Source: Maritalea myrionectae DSM 19524
GTDB taxonomy: Bacteria > Pseudomonadota > Alphaproteobacteria > Rhizobiales > Devosiaceae
Length of the DNA stretch: 64,000 bases
Assembly (NCBI RefSeq): GCF_000423365.1
Contig: NZ_AUHV01000003.1
Span: forward strand, 930,001 to 994,000
Reading direction: 5' to 3'
Shown here: in pieces, positions 34,618-42,833 of the stretch
Layout of the letters: each line of letters begins with the position of its first letter
How positions within the stretch are numbered: position 1 is the first letter of the stretch
The notes under the pieces: generated by a model
What the model was told of the DNA's origin: nothing
What the model saw: the letters and a program-made list of their open reading frames with translations, nothing else
Database searches by the model: none
Program-made: the position numbers and the translations under genes

Positions 34618-36234
34618 CTACCCCCAAAGGGCGCTCATCAGCAGAATGGTGCCAAACCCGAACACCGTAAAGGCCCCCACCAGCTCAGCAGTGATCAGCA
34701 CTTCGCCCCAGATTTTGCCGCCCTTTTGCTCCTGCGCCCGCACAAGGTCCTTGAAGTAAACCGCAAGACTGGCCAGCACCGAAACAGTGATGGCCGTGCC
34801 CAACCCCATCAAAAAGGTTGCCGCAATGCCCGCAGGCAGCAAATCTTGGCTCAAGGCAAAGGCCAGCACCACCAGCGCGCCGGAACAGGGCCGCAAGCCA
34901 ACAGACATCACCAAGCCGACTTGTGCCTTCCAGTCGCGCCCGGCAAACTGCTTTGGCTCGGGCGCATGATTGCAATGATCACAGTTTTCCGCATCATGAT
35001 CCGGGTGATCATGGCCATGATGATGGTGGTGGTGCGCATGGCCTTTGCCGCCAAAGCGTGGAGCCAGCTTGCGCCACACCAAATAAATGCCCAACAGCAT
35101 CACCAAGGCATAGGAGCCAACGGCCATCCAATGCGCGGCATCCGACATGGCAAAACTGGTCAACCGCAACAATCCGGCTGCCACCAGCACAAACGTCACC
35201 GCCACCACAGATTGCATCATCGCCGCCGCAAAGCTGATCAAAATGCCCTGCCGCAGTTCGCGTTCGCTGGCGACCATATAAGAAGAGATCACCACCTTGC
35301 CATGGCCCGGCCCCGCCGCATGAAAAACACCATACAAAAAGCTCAGGCCGCCCAGCGCCCAAAAGCCGTTCCAATCATCTTTTAAAAATTGCAGCGCTTC
35401 GGTCAGAGCTTGGTAAAACGCTTTTTGCTGGGTGTTAATCCAGCCCAAAATGCCCGTGGTTGAGCCGCCCATATTCGGCTCTTGTGGCGGGGCCACAAAC
35501 GGGCTACCGCCGCGGCGCCCCACATTTGATGTCGCCGGGGCCGCGTCAGCTTCCTCGCCATCACAGCGCACCACAAGCACATTGGCCAGATTTTTCGCCG
35601 CTTCGGCCAAATGCTCAGGCAATTGCAACACGTCAGGGCCCAATGCAAACAATTCTTCTTCCAGCTTTGGATCAATCGGACGCGGGCCGTTCACTTCAAG
35701 GCTGCACCCTTCTGGCGCGCCAACCAACTCCGCCGCATCTTCCTCGGCAAAAGTGAAGGCCACATAATATTCGGGGTCACCCACTTCAATTTCAAACGCC
35801 TGCCGCACCGGCTGCGGCACCGTAAAATCCAGCGTGAACGAAAGGATCAGATTGGTGCCATCAAACACCATGCGGGCATCGCGGCCGCGCGCAATTTCTG
35901 CATTGCCGCGCCCCTCACCCGCAAAGGTGTAATAGCTATATTCGGCCAGCCCGATCATATTGTCGTCGGCCAGCGGTTGCAGTTCTTCAGGGCTGACCTC
36001 GCCGTCGCCATCAGTGTCCAAACCCTGCACAGCCCAAGCCGAATAAAGCGCATCAAAATTCCAGCGCTGCCGCACCCCGGCAATCTCGCCCTGTTCGTTG
36101 AACAACACATCCACTTGCGCGTCGGCAAATATGTGCGGATGGGCAAAACTGGCGCTCGCGCCTGCCACCAAAAGCCAAACGGCAGCCATCACAACACGCA
36201 TATATGCCGACAAAGATTGAACTGACTGAATCAT
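34618..36234 (-). CDS. DUF1007 / NicO metal transporter fusion protein
   Basis: A 538-residue fusion. After a signal segment (about 1-32), a periplasmic DUF1007 domain (about 32-220) begins with AHPHIFADAQ and contains an EF-hand-like DTDGDGEVSPEE. A proline/glycine linker leads to the nickel/cobalt exporter-type NicO membrane domain (about 270-538). The NicO domain has HAAGPGHGKVVISS and SVGLRPCSGALVVL, and a histidine-rich cytoplasmic loop (GHAHHHHHHGHDHPDHD). The start is the ATG at 36234 with TAGGGA upstream; the open frame continues upstream without a site. It should move Ni, Co or Zn across the inner membrane. Most relatives have the two parts as separate genes. A palindrome upstream resembles a Zur site. 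Confidence 0.87.
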   Translation of the reverse strand: MIQSVQSLSAYMRVVMAAVWLLVAGASASFAHPHIFADAQVDVLFNEQGEIAGVRQRWNFDALYSAWAVQGLDTDGDGEVSPEELQPLADDNMIGLAEYSYYTFAGEGRGNAEIARGRDARMVFDGTNLILSFTLDFTVPQPVRQAFEIEVGDPEYYVAFTFAEEDAAELVGAPEGCSLEVNGPRPIDPKLEEELFALGPDVLQLPEHLAEAAKNLANVLVVRCDGEEADAAPATSNVGRRGGSPFVAPPQEPNMGGSTTGILGWINTQQKAFYQALTEALQFLKDDWNGFWALGGLSFLYGVFHAAGPGHGKVVISSYMVASERELRQGILISFAAAMMQSVVAVTFVLVAAGLLRLTSFAMSDAAHWMAVGSYALVMLLGIYLVWRKLAPRFGGKGHAHHHHHHGHDHPDHDAENCDHCNHAPEPKQFAGRDWKAQVGLVMSVGLRPCSGALVVLAFALSQDLLPAGIAATFLMGLGTAITVSVLASLAVYFKDLVRAQEQKGGKIWGEVLITAELVGAFTVFGFGTILLMSALWG

Positions 36235-36290
36235 GAAGTCCCTAACAATAAGCTGCGCTGGCTTTTGCCAGGCAAATGCGGCCAAAATCA

Positions 36291-36303
36291 GTAATAACAT
36301 TAC
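36291..36303. promoter_or_regulatory. Zur-like palindrome upstream of the DUF1007-NicO gene
   Basis: GTAAT-AAC-ATTAC lies 57 bases before the start codon. Its AT-rich dyad with a TAACATTA core resembles Zur/Fur-family operators (which contain ATGTTATA..TATAACAT). The arms are short, so the match is suggestive only. Confidence 0.35.
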
Positions 36304-36454
36304 ATACCGTGATTTGCGGCTGTAGGCCAAGAGCCAAATTGCACCATCGGATAGCCGCTAAGGTTTTGAAACCATTAATTCTTTCGACATTCCCTATTAA
36401 CGATATTGCGCAAGGCTTGTTTCCACACTGCCACACATAGGCTAAAAAAGGAAA

Positions 36455-36874
36455 ATGGCGCTAAAATTTGAAAAAACATTGAGCTATCAATTTATGCAGC
36501 TGGGGGCCATTGCCCGCCAGGAAGCATTAGCGCCTTTGCGCATGCACGGTTTGCAGACTGGCGATGACGTTATTCTGTTTTGGTTGGCGGACCAATCGCG
36601 CATGACCCTTGAAGATATGCGTATCGGACTAGATATGCCCCCGCATCAATTCAATGCCCTGATCGACCGCCTCGACAGCGCGAAAATGCTCGAAAGCCAG
36701 GCCGACGAAACTGACGGCACCATCCATCTATTTCTATCGGCCATCGCCCTTAACGTGCTGCAGGACATCCATAAAAACCTAAAGACCCTCGATAAAGAGC
36801 TGACCGCAGAGCTAAGCGCACATAAGACCAAGAAGCTGAAAAAACTTCTGAGCAAAATCAGCAATCTGTTTTGA
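36455..36874 (+). CDS. MarR-like winged-helix protein
   Basis: A 139-residue protein whose layout is that of a small MarR-type regulator. It has an N-terminal dimer helix, then a winged-helix region (about 45-90, DQSRMTLEDMRIGLDMPPHQFNALIDRLDSA) and a C-terminal pair of helices rich in K and L. The recognition helix PPHQFNALIDRLDSAKML matches the MarR position of 'x-x-L-V-x-R-L--kGLv', but the wing that usually reads 'R--d--DrR' is DETDGTIHLFLS, which is weak. The ATG has AAAGGAAA. Function and target are unknown; it precedes a TRIC channel gene by 48 bases. Confidence 0.6.
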   Translation: MALKFEKTLSYQFMQLGAIARQEALAPLRMHGLQTGDDVILFWLADQSRMTLEDMRIGLDMPPHQFNALIDRLDSAKMLESQADETDGTIHLFLSAIALNVLQDIHKNLKTLDKELTAELSAHKTKKLKKLLSKISNLF

Positions 36875-36922
36875 CAAAACTGATCAGGTTTGGTTCTCTC
36901 AATGTCCAATTGGAGAACGCCC

Positions 36923-37549
36923 ATGCTGTCGACGCCACTTTATATTCTTGATCTGATCGGCGTGGCGGTGTTCGCCACAACCGGCGCCTTGGTCGCCTCC
37001 CGCAAACAAATGGATATAATCGGCTTTGTGCTGTTGGCCACGCTCACTGGTGTCGGTGGCGGCACCTTTCGCGACCTTATTTTGGGGCGCACCGTATTTT
37101 GGACCATTGATCAAACCTATTTGATCACCTGCTTTGCCATCGCCATCATCGCATTTTTCGCGTCGCACCTGATCCAGCGCCGCTATATCGCACTTTTGTG
37201 GCTCGATGCGATCGGCCTCTCTGCCTATGGGGTGATGGGCGCACACATTGCCACCCAAAACGGCGCGGGCTTCTTCGTCGCCGGGGCCATGGGCGTCATG
37301 ACCGCCACCTTCGGCGGCATGATCCGCGATGTGGTTAGCGACGAAAATGTGCTGATTTTACAAGAAGAGATTTACGCCACAGCCGCTCTGGTCGCCGCCT
37401 TTGCCTATTTGGGCCTGACCTATCTGGGCATCCCCCCGCTTTACGCCGCAAGTGCAGGCACCGCGCTAGGGCTCGTCGCCCGCGGCGGCGCGATCATATG
37501 GCATTGGCAATTGCCCCGCTACAAGCCACGCGAAGGCCGCGAATATTGA
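36923..37549 (+). CDS. TRIC (trimeric intracellular cation) channel family protein
   Basis: A 208-residue membrane protein with six or seven helices. It has the twin signature of the bacterial TRIC/YicG family: GGGTFRDLILGR in the first half and FGGMIRDVVSDE in the second, a duplicated glycine-rich kink and arginine-aspartate pair. These form a trimeric cation channel. The N-terminus LDLIGVAVFATTGALVA is typical. I choose the ATG at 36923, preceded by GGAG with a seven-base gap; two in-frame ATG/GTG codons upstream add 7-11 residues. The stop is directly followed by the convergent modC stop. Confidence 0.9.
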   Translation: MLSTPLYILDLIGVAVFATTGALVASRKQMDIIGFVLLATLTGVGGGTFRDLILGRTVFWTIDQTYLITCFAIAIIAFFASHLIQRRYIALLWLDAIGLSAYGVMGAHIATQNGAGFFVAGAMGVMTATFGGMIRDVVSDENVLILQEEIYATAALVAAFAYLGLTYLGIPPLYAASAGTALGLVARGGAIIWHWQLPRYKPREGREY

Positions 37550-38566
37550 TTATTCAATCGATGCCGATTTGATGATTACAAAAATATCGCCGCCGGGAGC
37601 CAAGCCTAAATCGGCCACGGTTTTCGCCATCACCCGCGCGCGGATATTGGCCTCACCCACTTTGACAAAAATATCCGTGGTCGAAGGATCAATCGCCTCC
37701 ATCTGCTGAATACGGCCTGTCAATTGATTGCGGGCGCTGATGCCCTCTAGCCGCGTTTTGGCCAGCATCACATCACGCGCCCAGATATTGAGCTGCACCG
37801 CCCGCCCAATCTCCAATCCGCGATTGGCCACCTCCAGCATCTGCCCGCCAATATTGATCTGCGCCAAACCATAATCATCGTCCAGCGCGGCCACATGGCC
37901 GGTGACACGGCTGAGCAAATGCGCATCAGACCGCAAAGCCAAAATGTCCTGCGTCGGCCCGTGCGCGACAATTTTGCCCGTTTCAATCACCGCGATATTG
38001 TCGGCCAAGCGTGCTGCCTCTTCCATGGCATGGGTCACATAGAGCACAGGGATATCAAGCTCGGCAAACACATCGCGCAAAAACGCGATCATCGCCTCAC
38101 GCTTGGCCGGGTCCAGCGCCGTCAGCGGCTCATCCAGCAACAGCGCATCCGGATTTTGATGCAACGCCCGCGCCAACATCACCCGCTGTTTTTCCCCGCC
38201 CGACAAATCATGCGGTTGCCGCGCCAGCAAATCATTGATGCCCAACCGCGCCGCCAACGCCACCAAATCACCTTGGCGCTTTAGCCGGATATTCTCTTCA
38301 ACCGTCAGATGATCCAACAAGCGCGGTTCTTGAAAAACCATACCCAAATGCCGACGATGCGGTGGCACTGCTTTGTTGCCACCACTCAATGCACGGCCAG
38401 CCAATTCGATTGTACCGTGGCTCGGCTCCAGCCCGACCAAAGCCCGCAATAATGAGGTTTTGCCCGCTCCAGACGGGCCAACCAGCGCTGTGACGCCCGC
38501 ACCCGCGTTCAGTCGCATGTCAAATTGCCGCATGCCGCGCGAAAACTGCACATCGATCTTAAACAT
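37550..38566 (-). CDS. modC: molybdate ABC transporter ATP-binding protein
   Basis: Energises molybdate import. It has 338 residues: an ABC domain with Walker A GPSGAGKTS (30-38), signature LSGGEKQRVMLARAL (about 130-145) and Walker B LLLDEPL. A C-terminal TOBE/Mop molybdate-binding domain (about 280-335) contains ARNQLTGRIQQ and ANIRARVM. The gene overlaps modB by eight bases. The order of transcription is eda-modA-modB-modC. No ModE-type regulator is visible nearby. Confidence 0.93.
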   Translation of the reverse strand: MFKIDVQFSRGMRQFDMRLNAGAGVTALVGPSGAGKTSLLRALVGLEPSHGTIELAGRALSGGNKAVPPHRRHLGMVFQEPRLLDHLTVEENIRLKRQGDLVALAARLGINDLLARQPHDLSGGEKQRVMLARALHQNPDALLLDEPLTALDPAKREAMIAFLRDVFAELDIPVLYVTHAMEEAARLADNIAVIETGKIVAHGPTQDILALRSDAHLLSRVTGHVAALDDDYGLAQINIGGQMLEVANRGLEIGRAVQLNIWARDVMLAKTRLEGISARNQLTGRIQQMEAIDPSTTDIFVKVGEANIRARVMAKTVADLGLAPGGDIFVIIKSASIE

Positions 38567-39257
38567 GGCGCACCGCCCGTCGCCCGGTCAGCCGACGCTC
38601 CAGCCAGGACAGCAAAAATTCTGAACCCCAAATCGCCAATCCCGAAATGCCAATCGAGACAAGACAAAGCCAAAGCACCAATTGGCCTTGATCAAAAGCT
38701 TGCAACGCGGAATGGATCGCCAAGGAAAGAGTTTGGGTTTCCCCCGGAATATTGGCGACAAATGTGATGGTTGCGCCAAACTCGCCAAGGGCTTTGGCAA
38801 ACCCCAGCACGCCACCAGCCACCACACCGGGCAAGGCACTCGGCGCATAAAGCGTGATAAACCGTTGCCATGGCGTCAGCCCGGCCACGGCCAGCGCCTC
38901 ATCCAGATCTTTGGACACATGCTCAAAACTCAACCGGATCGGCCGCACAATCAGCGGCAGTGCCACCAACCCGGCCGCCAACGCTGCTCCAGCCACGTTA
39001 AAGGCAAAACTGATGCCCAACGGCGCCAACAATTGCCCCACGGCCCCCTTCGGCCCAAAAAGATAAAGCAGCACCAGCCCGGTCACCACCGGCGGCATCA
39101 CCAAGGGCATCATCACCACAACGGAGAGCAACCGCCGCCCAAAAAACCGCTTTGTCGCCAAAACATAGCCAAGCACAAAACCCAATGGCAGCGCCCAGAT
39201 CAGCGCAAACAACGCCACCTTGAGCGACAATCCGACAATGGTGAGAAATTCTGCCAC
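38559..39257 (-). CDS. modB: molybdate ABC transporter permease
   Basis: Inner-membrane channel of the molybdate importer, 232 residues with five or six helices. The cytoplasmic EAA-type loop near residue 150 reads LDEALAVAGLTPWQRFITLYAPSALPG, the contact for ModC. The N-terminus FLTIVGLSLKVALFALIW is typical. It starts three bases after modA and overlaps modC by eight bases, so the three are translated together. Confidence 0.94.
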   Translation of the reverse strand: MAEFLTIVGLSLKVALFALIWALPLGFVLGYVLATKRFFGRRLLSVVVMMPLVMPPVVTGLVLLYLFGPKGAVGQLLAPLGISFAFNVAGAALAAGLVALPLIVRPIRLSFEHVSKDLDEALAVAGLTPWQRFITLYAPSALPGVVAGGVLGFAKALGEFGATITFVANIPGETQTLSLAIHSALQAFDQGQLVLWLCLVSIGISGLAIWGSEFLLSWLERRLTGRRAVRHV

Positions 39258-39260
39258 GAC

Positions 39261-39971
39261 CTACTCGCTTGGTTGAAACCCAAATTCAGCAAGAAGCCTA
39301 TGGCCTTCATCGCTTTGGATAAAGGCCAAAAACGTCGCGATGTCCGCATTGTCTGGTGCATAGTTCACCGCCCAATAGCGAATGGGCGGATGCGTATCCG
39401 CCGAAAAACGATAGGCAATATCAAGATCCAGCGCTTTTGCGTCGGACGCGTAGACCACGCCAAACGCAGCCGCGCCGCTTTGCACAAACCGCGCCGCGCT
39501 GCGCACATTCTGTGCCGCCGCAATATGTGGCGACAAGGCCGTCCAAAGCGCTAAATGTTCAAGCGCCGCCTTGGCATAAATCCCAGCGGGCACATGGTTC
39601 GGGTCGGCCATCGCCAACCGTTCCGTGCCCAGCAATTGCGGCAAAGCATCAATCGCGACAGCGCCCTTTTGGTAACTCACCAACACCAGTTCGTTGGCAA
39701 ATAGCGGGGTCAGCAATTGATCCATCGCCACATGGTCGGCCCATTGCTGATTGGCAGAGATAAAGAGATCAGCCGGGGCCCCCGCCTCAATCTGGCGCGC
39801 CAGCACAGAAGAGCCGCCCGCCACAATTGTCACGTCAACCTCTGCTTCTGTTGCAACCTGTTCTGCAAAATCAATCAGGCTCGACGCGACAAATATTTTG
39901 GGGCTGGCTTGGGCACAAAGCGCGCCCAAGCCCAACATCACCATAATAAATGCCGCCACAAAGCGCTTCAT
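39261..39971 (-). CDS. modA: molybdate ABC transporter substrate-binding protein
   Basis: Periplasmic molybdate receptor of 236 residues. The signal peptide ends near CAQASPK. The mature part begins IFVASSLIDFAEQVA, followed by AGGSSVLARQIEAGAPADLFISAN, the family's ligand-binding serines and 'SGxxA-RQIEaGAPADiFiSA' block. VPAGIYAKAAL is the second conserved block. The ATG directly follows the eda TAA. It is shorter than the E. coli protein (about 257) but contains both lobes. Confidence 0.93.
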   Translation of the reverse strand: MKRFVAAFIMVMLGLGALCAQASPKIFVASSLIDFAEQVATEAEVDVTIVAGGSSVLARQIEAGAPADLFISANQQWADHVAMDQLLTPLFANELVLVSYQKGAVAIDALPQLLGTERLAMADPNHVPAGIYAKAALEHLALWTALSPHIAAAQNVRSAARFVQSGAAAFGVVYASDAKALDLDIAYRFSADTHPPIRYWAVNYAPDNADIATFLAFIQSDEGHRLLAEFGFQPSE

Positions 39972-40610
39972 TTAGGCGTCGCGCAACCGGGCCGCTGTTG
40001 CCGCCAGATTTTTGATATGCTCAAAATCGCCATTGGCAATCGCATCATTGGGCACAACCCAAGAGCCGCCGACACAGATCACGTTGGACAATGACAAATA
40101 GTCCCGCGCATTCTGCACGCTCACGCCACCTGTGGGGCAAAACTTCAGATCTGGTAATGGCGATCCAAAGCTCTTCAACAGCTTCGCACCACCGACAGCC
40201 TCGGCTGGAAACAGCTTTAAGCGCTGATAACCCAGTTCAGCTGCGGCCATCGCTTCGGTTGCTGTGCTGATGCCCGGCAAAAGCGGCACATCAAACTCCA
40301 ACGCGTCCTCAAGCAATTTTGGCGGCGCACCGGGCGACACCATAAATTGCGCGCCGGCCTCTATGCTTTTCTCGATGTCAGCTTTTGTGCGCACCGTGCC
40401 AGTGCCCACATAGGCGCCATCAACGCTGGCCATTTTCTCCACCACTTTTAGGGCGTTTGGCGTGCGCAAAGTCACTTCCAGCGCGGGCAAGCCGCCCGCC
40501 ACCAATGCCTTGGCCAAGGGAATCGCTGCATCCACATCATCTAGAATAATGACAGGGATAACGGGGGCAGCGCCCATAATTTCATCGAGTTTTGCAATAT
40601 TTTGCGCCAT
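39972..40610 (-). CDS. eda: 2-dehydro-3-deoxy-phosphogluconate (KDPG) aldolase
   Basis: Entner-Doudoroff aldolase that splits KDPG into pyruvate and glyceraldehyde-3-phosphate; also acts on 2-keto-4-hydroxyglutarate. The 212-residue trimeric class I enzyme has the general base glutamate in ALEVTLRT (about 45-50), GTGTVRT, the Schiff-base lysine in RLKLFPAE, and the phosphate site FCPTGGVS. The stop TAA directly abuts the modA ATG, an unexpected coupling of a central-carbon gene with molybdate uptake. edd is not in the window. It is divergent from nadA across 143 bases. Confidence 0.94.
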   Translation of the reverse strand: MAQNIAKLDEIMGAAPVIPVIILDDVDAAIPLAKALVAGGLPALEVTLRTPNALKVVEKMASVDGAYVGTGTVRTKADIEKSIEAGAQFMVSPGAPPKLLEDALEFDVPLLPGISTATEAMAAAELGYQRLKLFPAEAVGGAKLLKSFGSPLPDLKFCPTGGVSVQNARDYLSLSNVICVGGSWVVPNDAIANGDFEHIKNLAATAARLRDA

Positions 40611-40753
40611 ATGATCGGGACCTCATTGGGCTGGTTTTCAAGGGACGGAGCCACAATCGTGGCCACTCCCTTTCGATTACCACAAACCAAAGATTGAAAT
40701 ACACCTCAAAAATACCTAAGTTCCACCCAACTTTGCTGCTGAAAGGGCGAAAG

Positions 40754-41833
40754 ATGGTACAATTGATCAATGCGTTGACCCCACTGGATGAGGCGCGCGC
40801 AATCTTGAGCAAAGAGTTCGACCTCAAATTCACCAAAGCGGTCGAAAAGGAAACGGCGGACATTTATGAACATGTCAAAGACCGGATTCCCGAAATTGAA
40901 TGGCAGTTTTACGCGCCGCTGATCCGCGAGATCAACAAGCTGAAGCGCGAAAAAGATGCGGTGATTCTGGCGCACAACTATCAAACGCCACAAATCTTTC
41001 ACGGCGTCGCCGATTTTGTGGGCGACAGCTTGCAGCTGGCGATTGAGGCCACCAAGGTAAAGCAGCAAACCATCATTCAGTGCGGTGTGCACTTCATGGC
41101 GGAAACCTCAAAGTTGCTGAACCCTGAAAAAACAGTTCTGATTCCAGACAGCCGCGCCGGCTGTTCACTGGCTTCTTCCATCACGCCCGAAGATGTGATG
41201 GCCATGCGCGCGCAATATCCTGGTGTGCCTGTGGTGACCTATGTGAACACGTCAGCAGCCGTGAAAGCGGTGACTGACATTTGCTGCACCTCCTCCAATG
41301 CGCTCGACATTGTTGAAGGGTTGGACAGCGACACCGTGATGATGATCCCGGATCAGTTTTTGGCGCAGAACACCGCCAAGAAGACCAAAAAGAAAATCAT
41401 TACCTGGGCCGGGGCATGTGAAGTGCACGAAACCTTCACCGCCAAAGATATCGAAGAATTGCGTCAGGCCTATCCGACCGCAAAAATCATCGCCCACCCC
41501 GAATGCCCGACCGAAGTGATTGATGCATGTGATTTCTCCGGCTCCACCTCCGGCATGATCAATTGGGTTAAAACCGAGCGCCCTGCCAATGTGGTGATGG
41601 TGACCGAATGTTCCATGTCCGACAATGTGGCAGCGGAAACACCCGGCGTGCAGTTCCTCAAGGGCTGCAACATCTGCCCACACATGAAGCGCATCAATTT
41701 GGAAAATGTGCTTTGGTCATTGCACACCGGCACGGAAGAAGTGACCGTTGATCCCGAGATCGCGGAAAAAGCCCGCGGCGCTGTGGAACGCATGATCAAT
41801 TTTGGCAAAGATAAAAACGCCACAAAGAAATAA
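40754..41833 (+). CDS. nadA: quinolinate synthase
   Basis: Condenses iminoaspartate (from NadB) with dihydroxyacetone phosphate to quinolinate, the precursor of NAD. It has 359 residues. The 4Fe-4S cysteines lie in [10 protein letters not shown] (about residue 112), [11 protein letters not shown] (about 220) and GCNICPHM (about 305); [13 protein letters not shown] and CCTSSNA are also conserved. HNYQTPQIF is the substrate loop. I start at the ATG at 40754 with AAGGG upstream; the open frame begins 162 bases earlier but overlaps the divergent eda promoter. A strong terminator follows. nadB lies about 2.8 kb away with four genes between, and nadC is not in the window. Confidence 0.95.
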   Translation: MVQLINALTPLDEARAILSKEFDLKFTKAVEKETADIYEHVKDRIPEIEWQFYAPLIREINKLKREKDAVILAHNYQTPQIFHGVADFVGDSLQLAIEATKVKQQTIIQCGVHFMAETSKLLNPEKTVLIPDSRAGCSLASSITPEDVMAMRAQYPGVPVVTYVNTSAAVKAVTDICCTSSNALDIVEGLDSDTVMMIPDQFLAQNTAKKTKKKIITWAGACEVHETFTAKDIEELRQAYPTAKIIAHPECPTEVIDACDFSGSTSGMINWVKTERPANVVMVTECSMSDNVAAETPGVQFLKGCNICPHMKRINLENVLWSLHTGTEEVTVDPEIAEKARGAVERMINFGKDKNATKK

Positions 41834-41854
41834 ATTCAGTTCAATCTGAACAGC

Positions 41855-41883
41855 AAAAGCCGGGGCATTGCTCCGGCTTTTTT
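41855..41883 (+). terminator. intrinsic terminator of nadA
   Basis: The stem GCCGGGGC/GCTCCGGC (one G-T pair) with an ATT loop is followed by six T's, 25 bases past the nadA stop. Confidence 0.88.
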
Positions 41884-41950
41884 GTGCCGATGCCTTAACC
41901 CTTTGCTGTGCCCGACCCGTTAGGCTGCCTCAAACGAAAAAGGACGGGCC

Positions 41951-42550
41951 ATGACATTCTGCTCAACATCCAAGCCGCTTTCGCTTTTTGCAGCCCTGGC
42001 GTTGTTTTTCGCATCTCTAAGCGCGCCGCAACAAAGCTTTGCTGGCACTGAATTTGAGGTCGAGGGCAATATTGTGCACATGGATTATGAGATCACCTCG
42101 CGCACCTACAATCAGTTTGTGCGCCTGCACCAAAAAAACCCGCAGGTCGATACCATTTTGATGCATGAGATTGATGGCTCCACCGACGACGAGGTGATGA
42201 TCAAGCTCGGCTATTATTTGCGCAAACATGGCTTCAAAACCATGCTGCATTCCGAATCGGAGATTTATTCCGGTGGCGTGGATTTGTTTCTGGCAGGGGT
42301 GGAGCGCACCATGGAACGCGGCGCCATTATTGGCGTTCATTCCTGGAGCGATGGCGAACGCGACGGCGCAGACTACCCCCGTTCTTCGCCCGAACATGAT
42401 ATGAACCGCAACTACATCAAGGCCATGTTGGGGCGGGATGGGTTCTACTGGTTCACCCTTGAGGCCGCACCAGCCGATGATATTCACATCATGAGTGAGG
42501 GCGAAATTCGCAAATACCGATTGCTGACAAAACCCATCGGCGCCCGCTAA
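41951..42550 (+). CDS. exported ClpP/crotonase-like protein (COG3904-like)
   Basis: A 199-residue protein with a signal peptide of about 31 residues ending QSFAGT. The mature part resembles the COG3904 periplasmic family of the ClpP/crotonase fold. DTILMHEIDGSTDDEVMIKLGYYLRKHGFKTML gives the strand-helix core. EIYSGGVDLFLAGVERTMERGA follows, with S107 at the nucleophile position (normally SA or SC), and GVHSW places a histidine at 130. A serine protease role is possible, but the SGG variant makes activity uncertain. The ATG has AAGGACGG. It ends six bases before the convergent PhnA-like gene. Confidence 0.65.
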   Translation: MTFCSTSKPLSLFAALALFFASLSAPQQSFAGTEFEVEGNIVHMDYEITSRTYNQFVRLHQKNPQVDTILMHEIDGSTDDEVMIKLGYYLRKHGFKTMLHSESEIYSGGVDLFLAGVERTMERGAIIGVHSWSDGERDGADYPRSSPEHDMNRNYIKAMLGRDGFYWFTLEAAPADDIHIMSEGEIRKYRLLTKPIGAR

Positions 42551-42556
42551 AGGCGA

Positions 42557-42766
42557 CTAGGCCTTTTTCAAAAACTCAGTTCTAAGCACAATGGTGGATT
42601 TGCCAATCCGGCATTCCACTTCGCTGTCCTTATTGGTGGTGCGAATATTTTTAATCGCCGTGCCGCGCTTTAGCGTTTTTGACATGCCCTTCACCTTCAG
42701 ATCTTTGTTGACCTGAACATTGTCGCCATCTTCAAGGGCTGCCCCGTTACAATCTTTTGCACTCAT
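42557..42766 (-). CDS. PhnA-domain (YjdM-like) small protein
   Basis: A 69-residue protein matching the C-terminal PhnA domain alone (VKDSNG-x-x-LxDGDxVxxxKDLKVKG). Here it reads KDCNGAALEDGDNVQVNKDLKVKGMSK, then LKRGTAIKNIR and IVLRTEFLKK. The zinc-ribbon part found in full-length PhnA/YjdM is missing. Despite the historical name, the family is not a phosphonoacetate hydrolase in most bacteria and its function is unknown. The ribosome-binding GAGG lies inside the stem of a terminator-like hairpin directly upstream. Confidence 0.85.
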   Translation of the reverse strand: MSAKDCNGAALEDGDNVQVNKDLKVKGMSKTLKRGTAIKNIRTTNKDSEVECRIGKSTIVLRTEFLKKA

Positions 42767-42801
42767 TAAAAAGCCTCGCTCTAATTAATGGAGCGAGGCT
42801 T
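42767..42801 (-). terminator. terminator hairpin that also holds the PhnA-like gene's ribosome-binding site
   Basis: On the minus strand an 11-base-pair stem (AAGCCTCGCTC pairing with GAGCGAGGCTT) with a nine-base loop is followed by three more T's, then AATG. It lies 33 bases past the creA stop and would end creA transcription. The 3' arm contains GAGG eight to ten bases before the PhnA-like ATG. In any transcript reading through, the site would be hidden in the stem. Confidence 0.7.
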
Positions 42802-42833
42802 AAAGCATAAATTCGAAAATGTCGCCGATTAAA

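Noticed and set aside
34426-35385. 319-codon plus-strand frame over the NicO gene
   Set aside because: Antisense to the NicO domain; its H/Q/K-rich composition reflects the complement of the transporter's codons.
40611-40753. possible ModE site or molybdenum riboswitch before eda-modABC
   Set aside because: No dyad of the ModE type and no Moco-riboswitch-like helices were seen in the 143-base eda/nadA gap.
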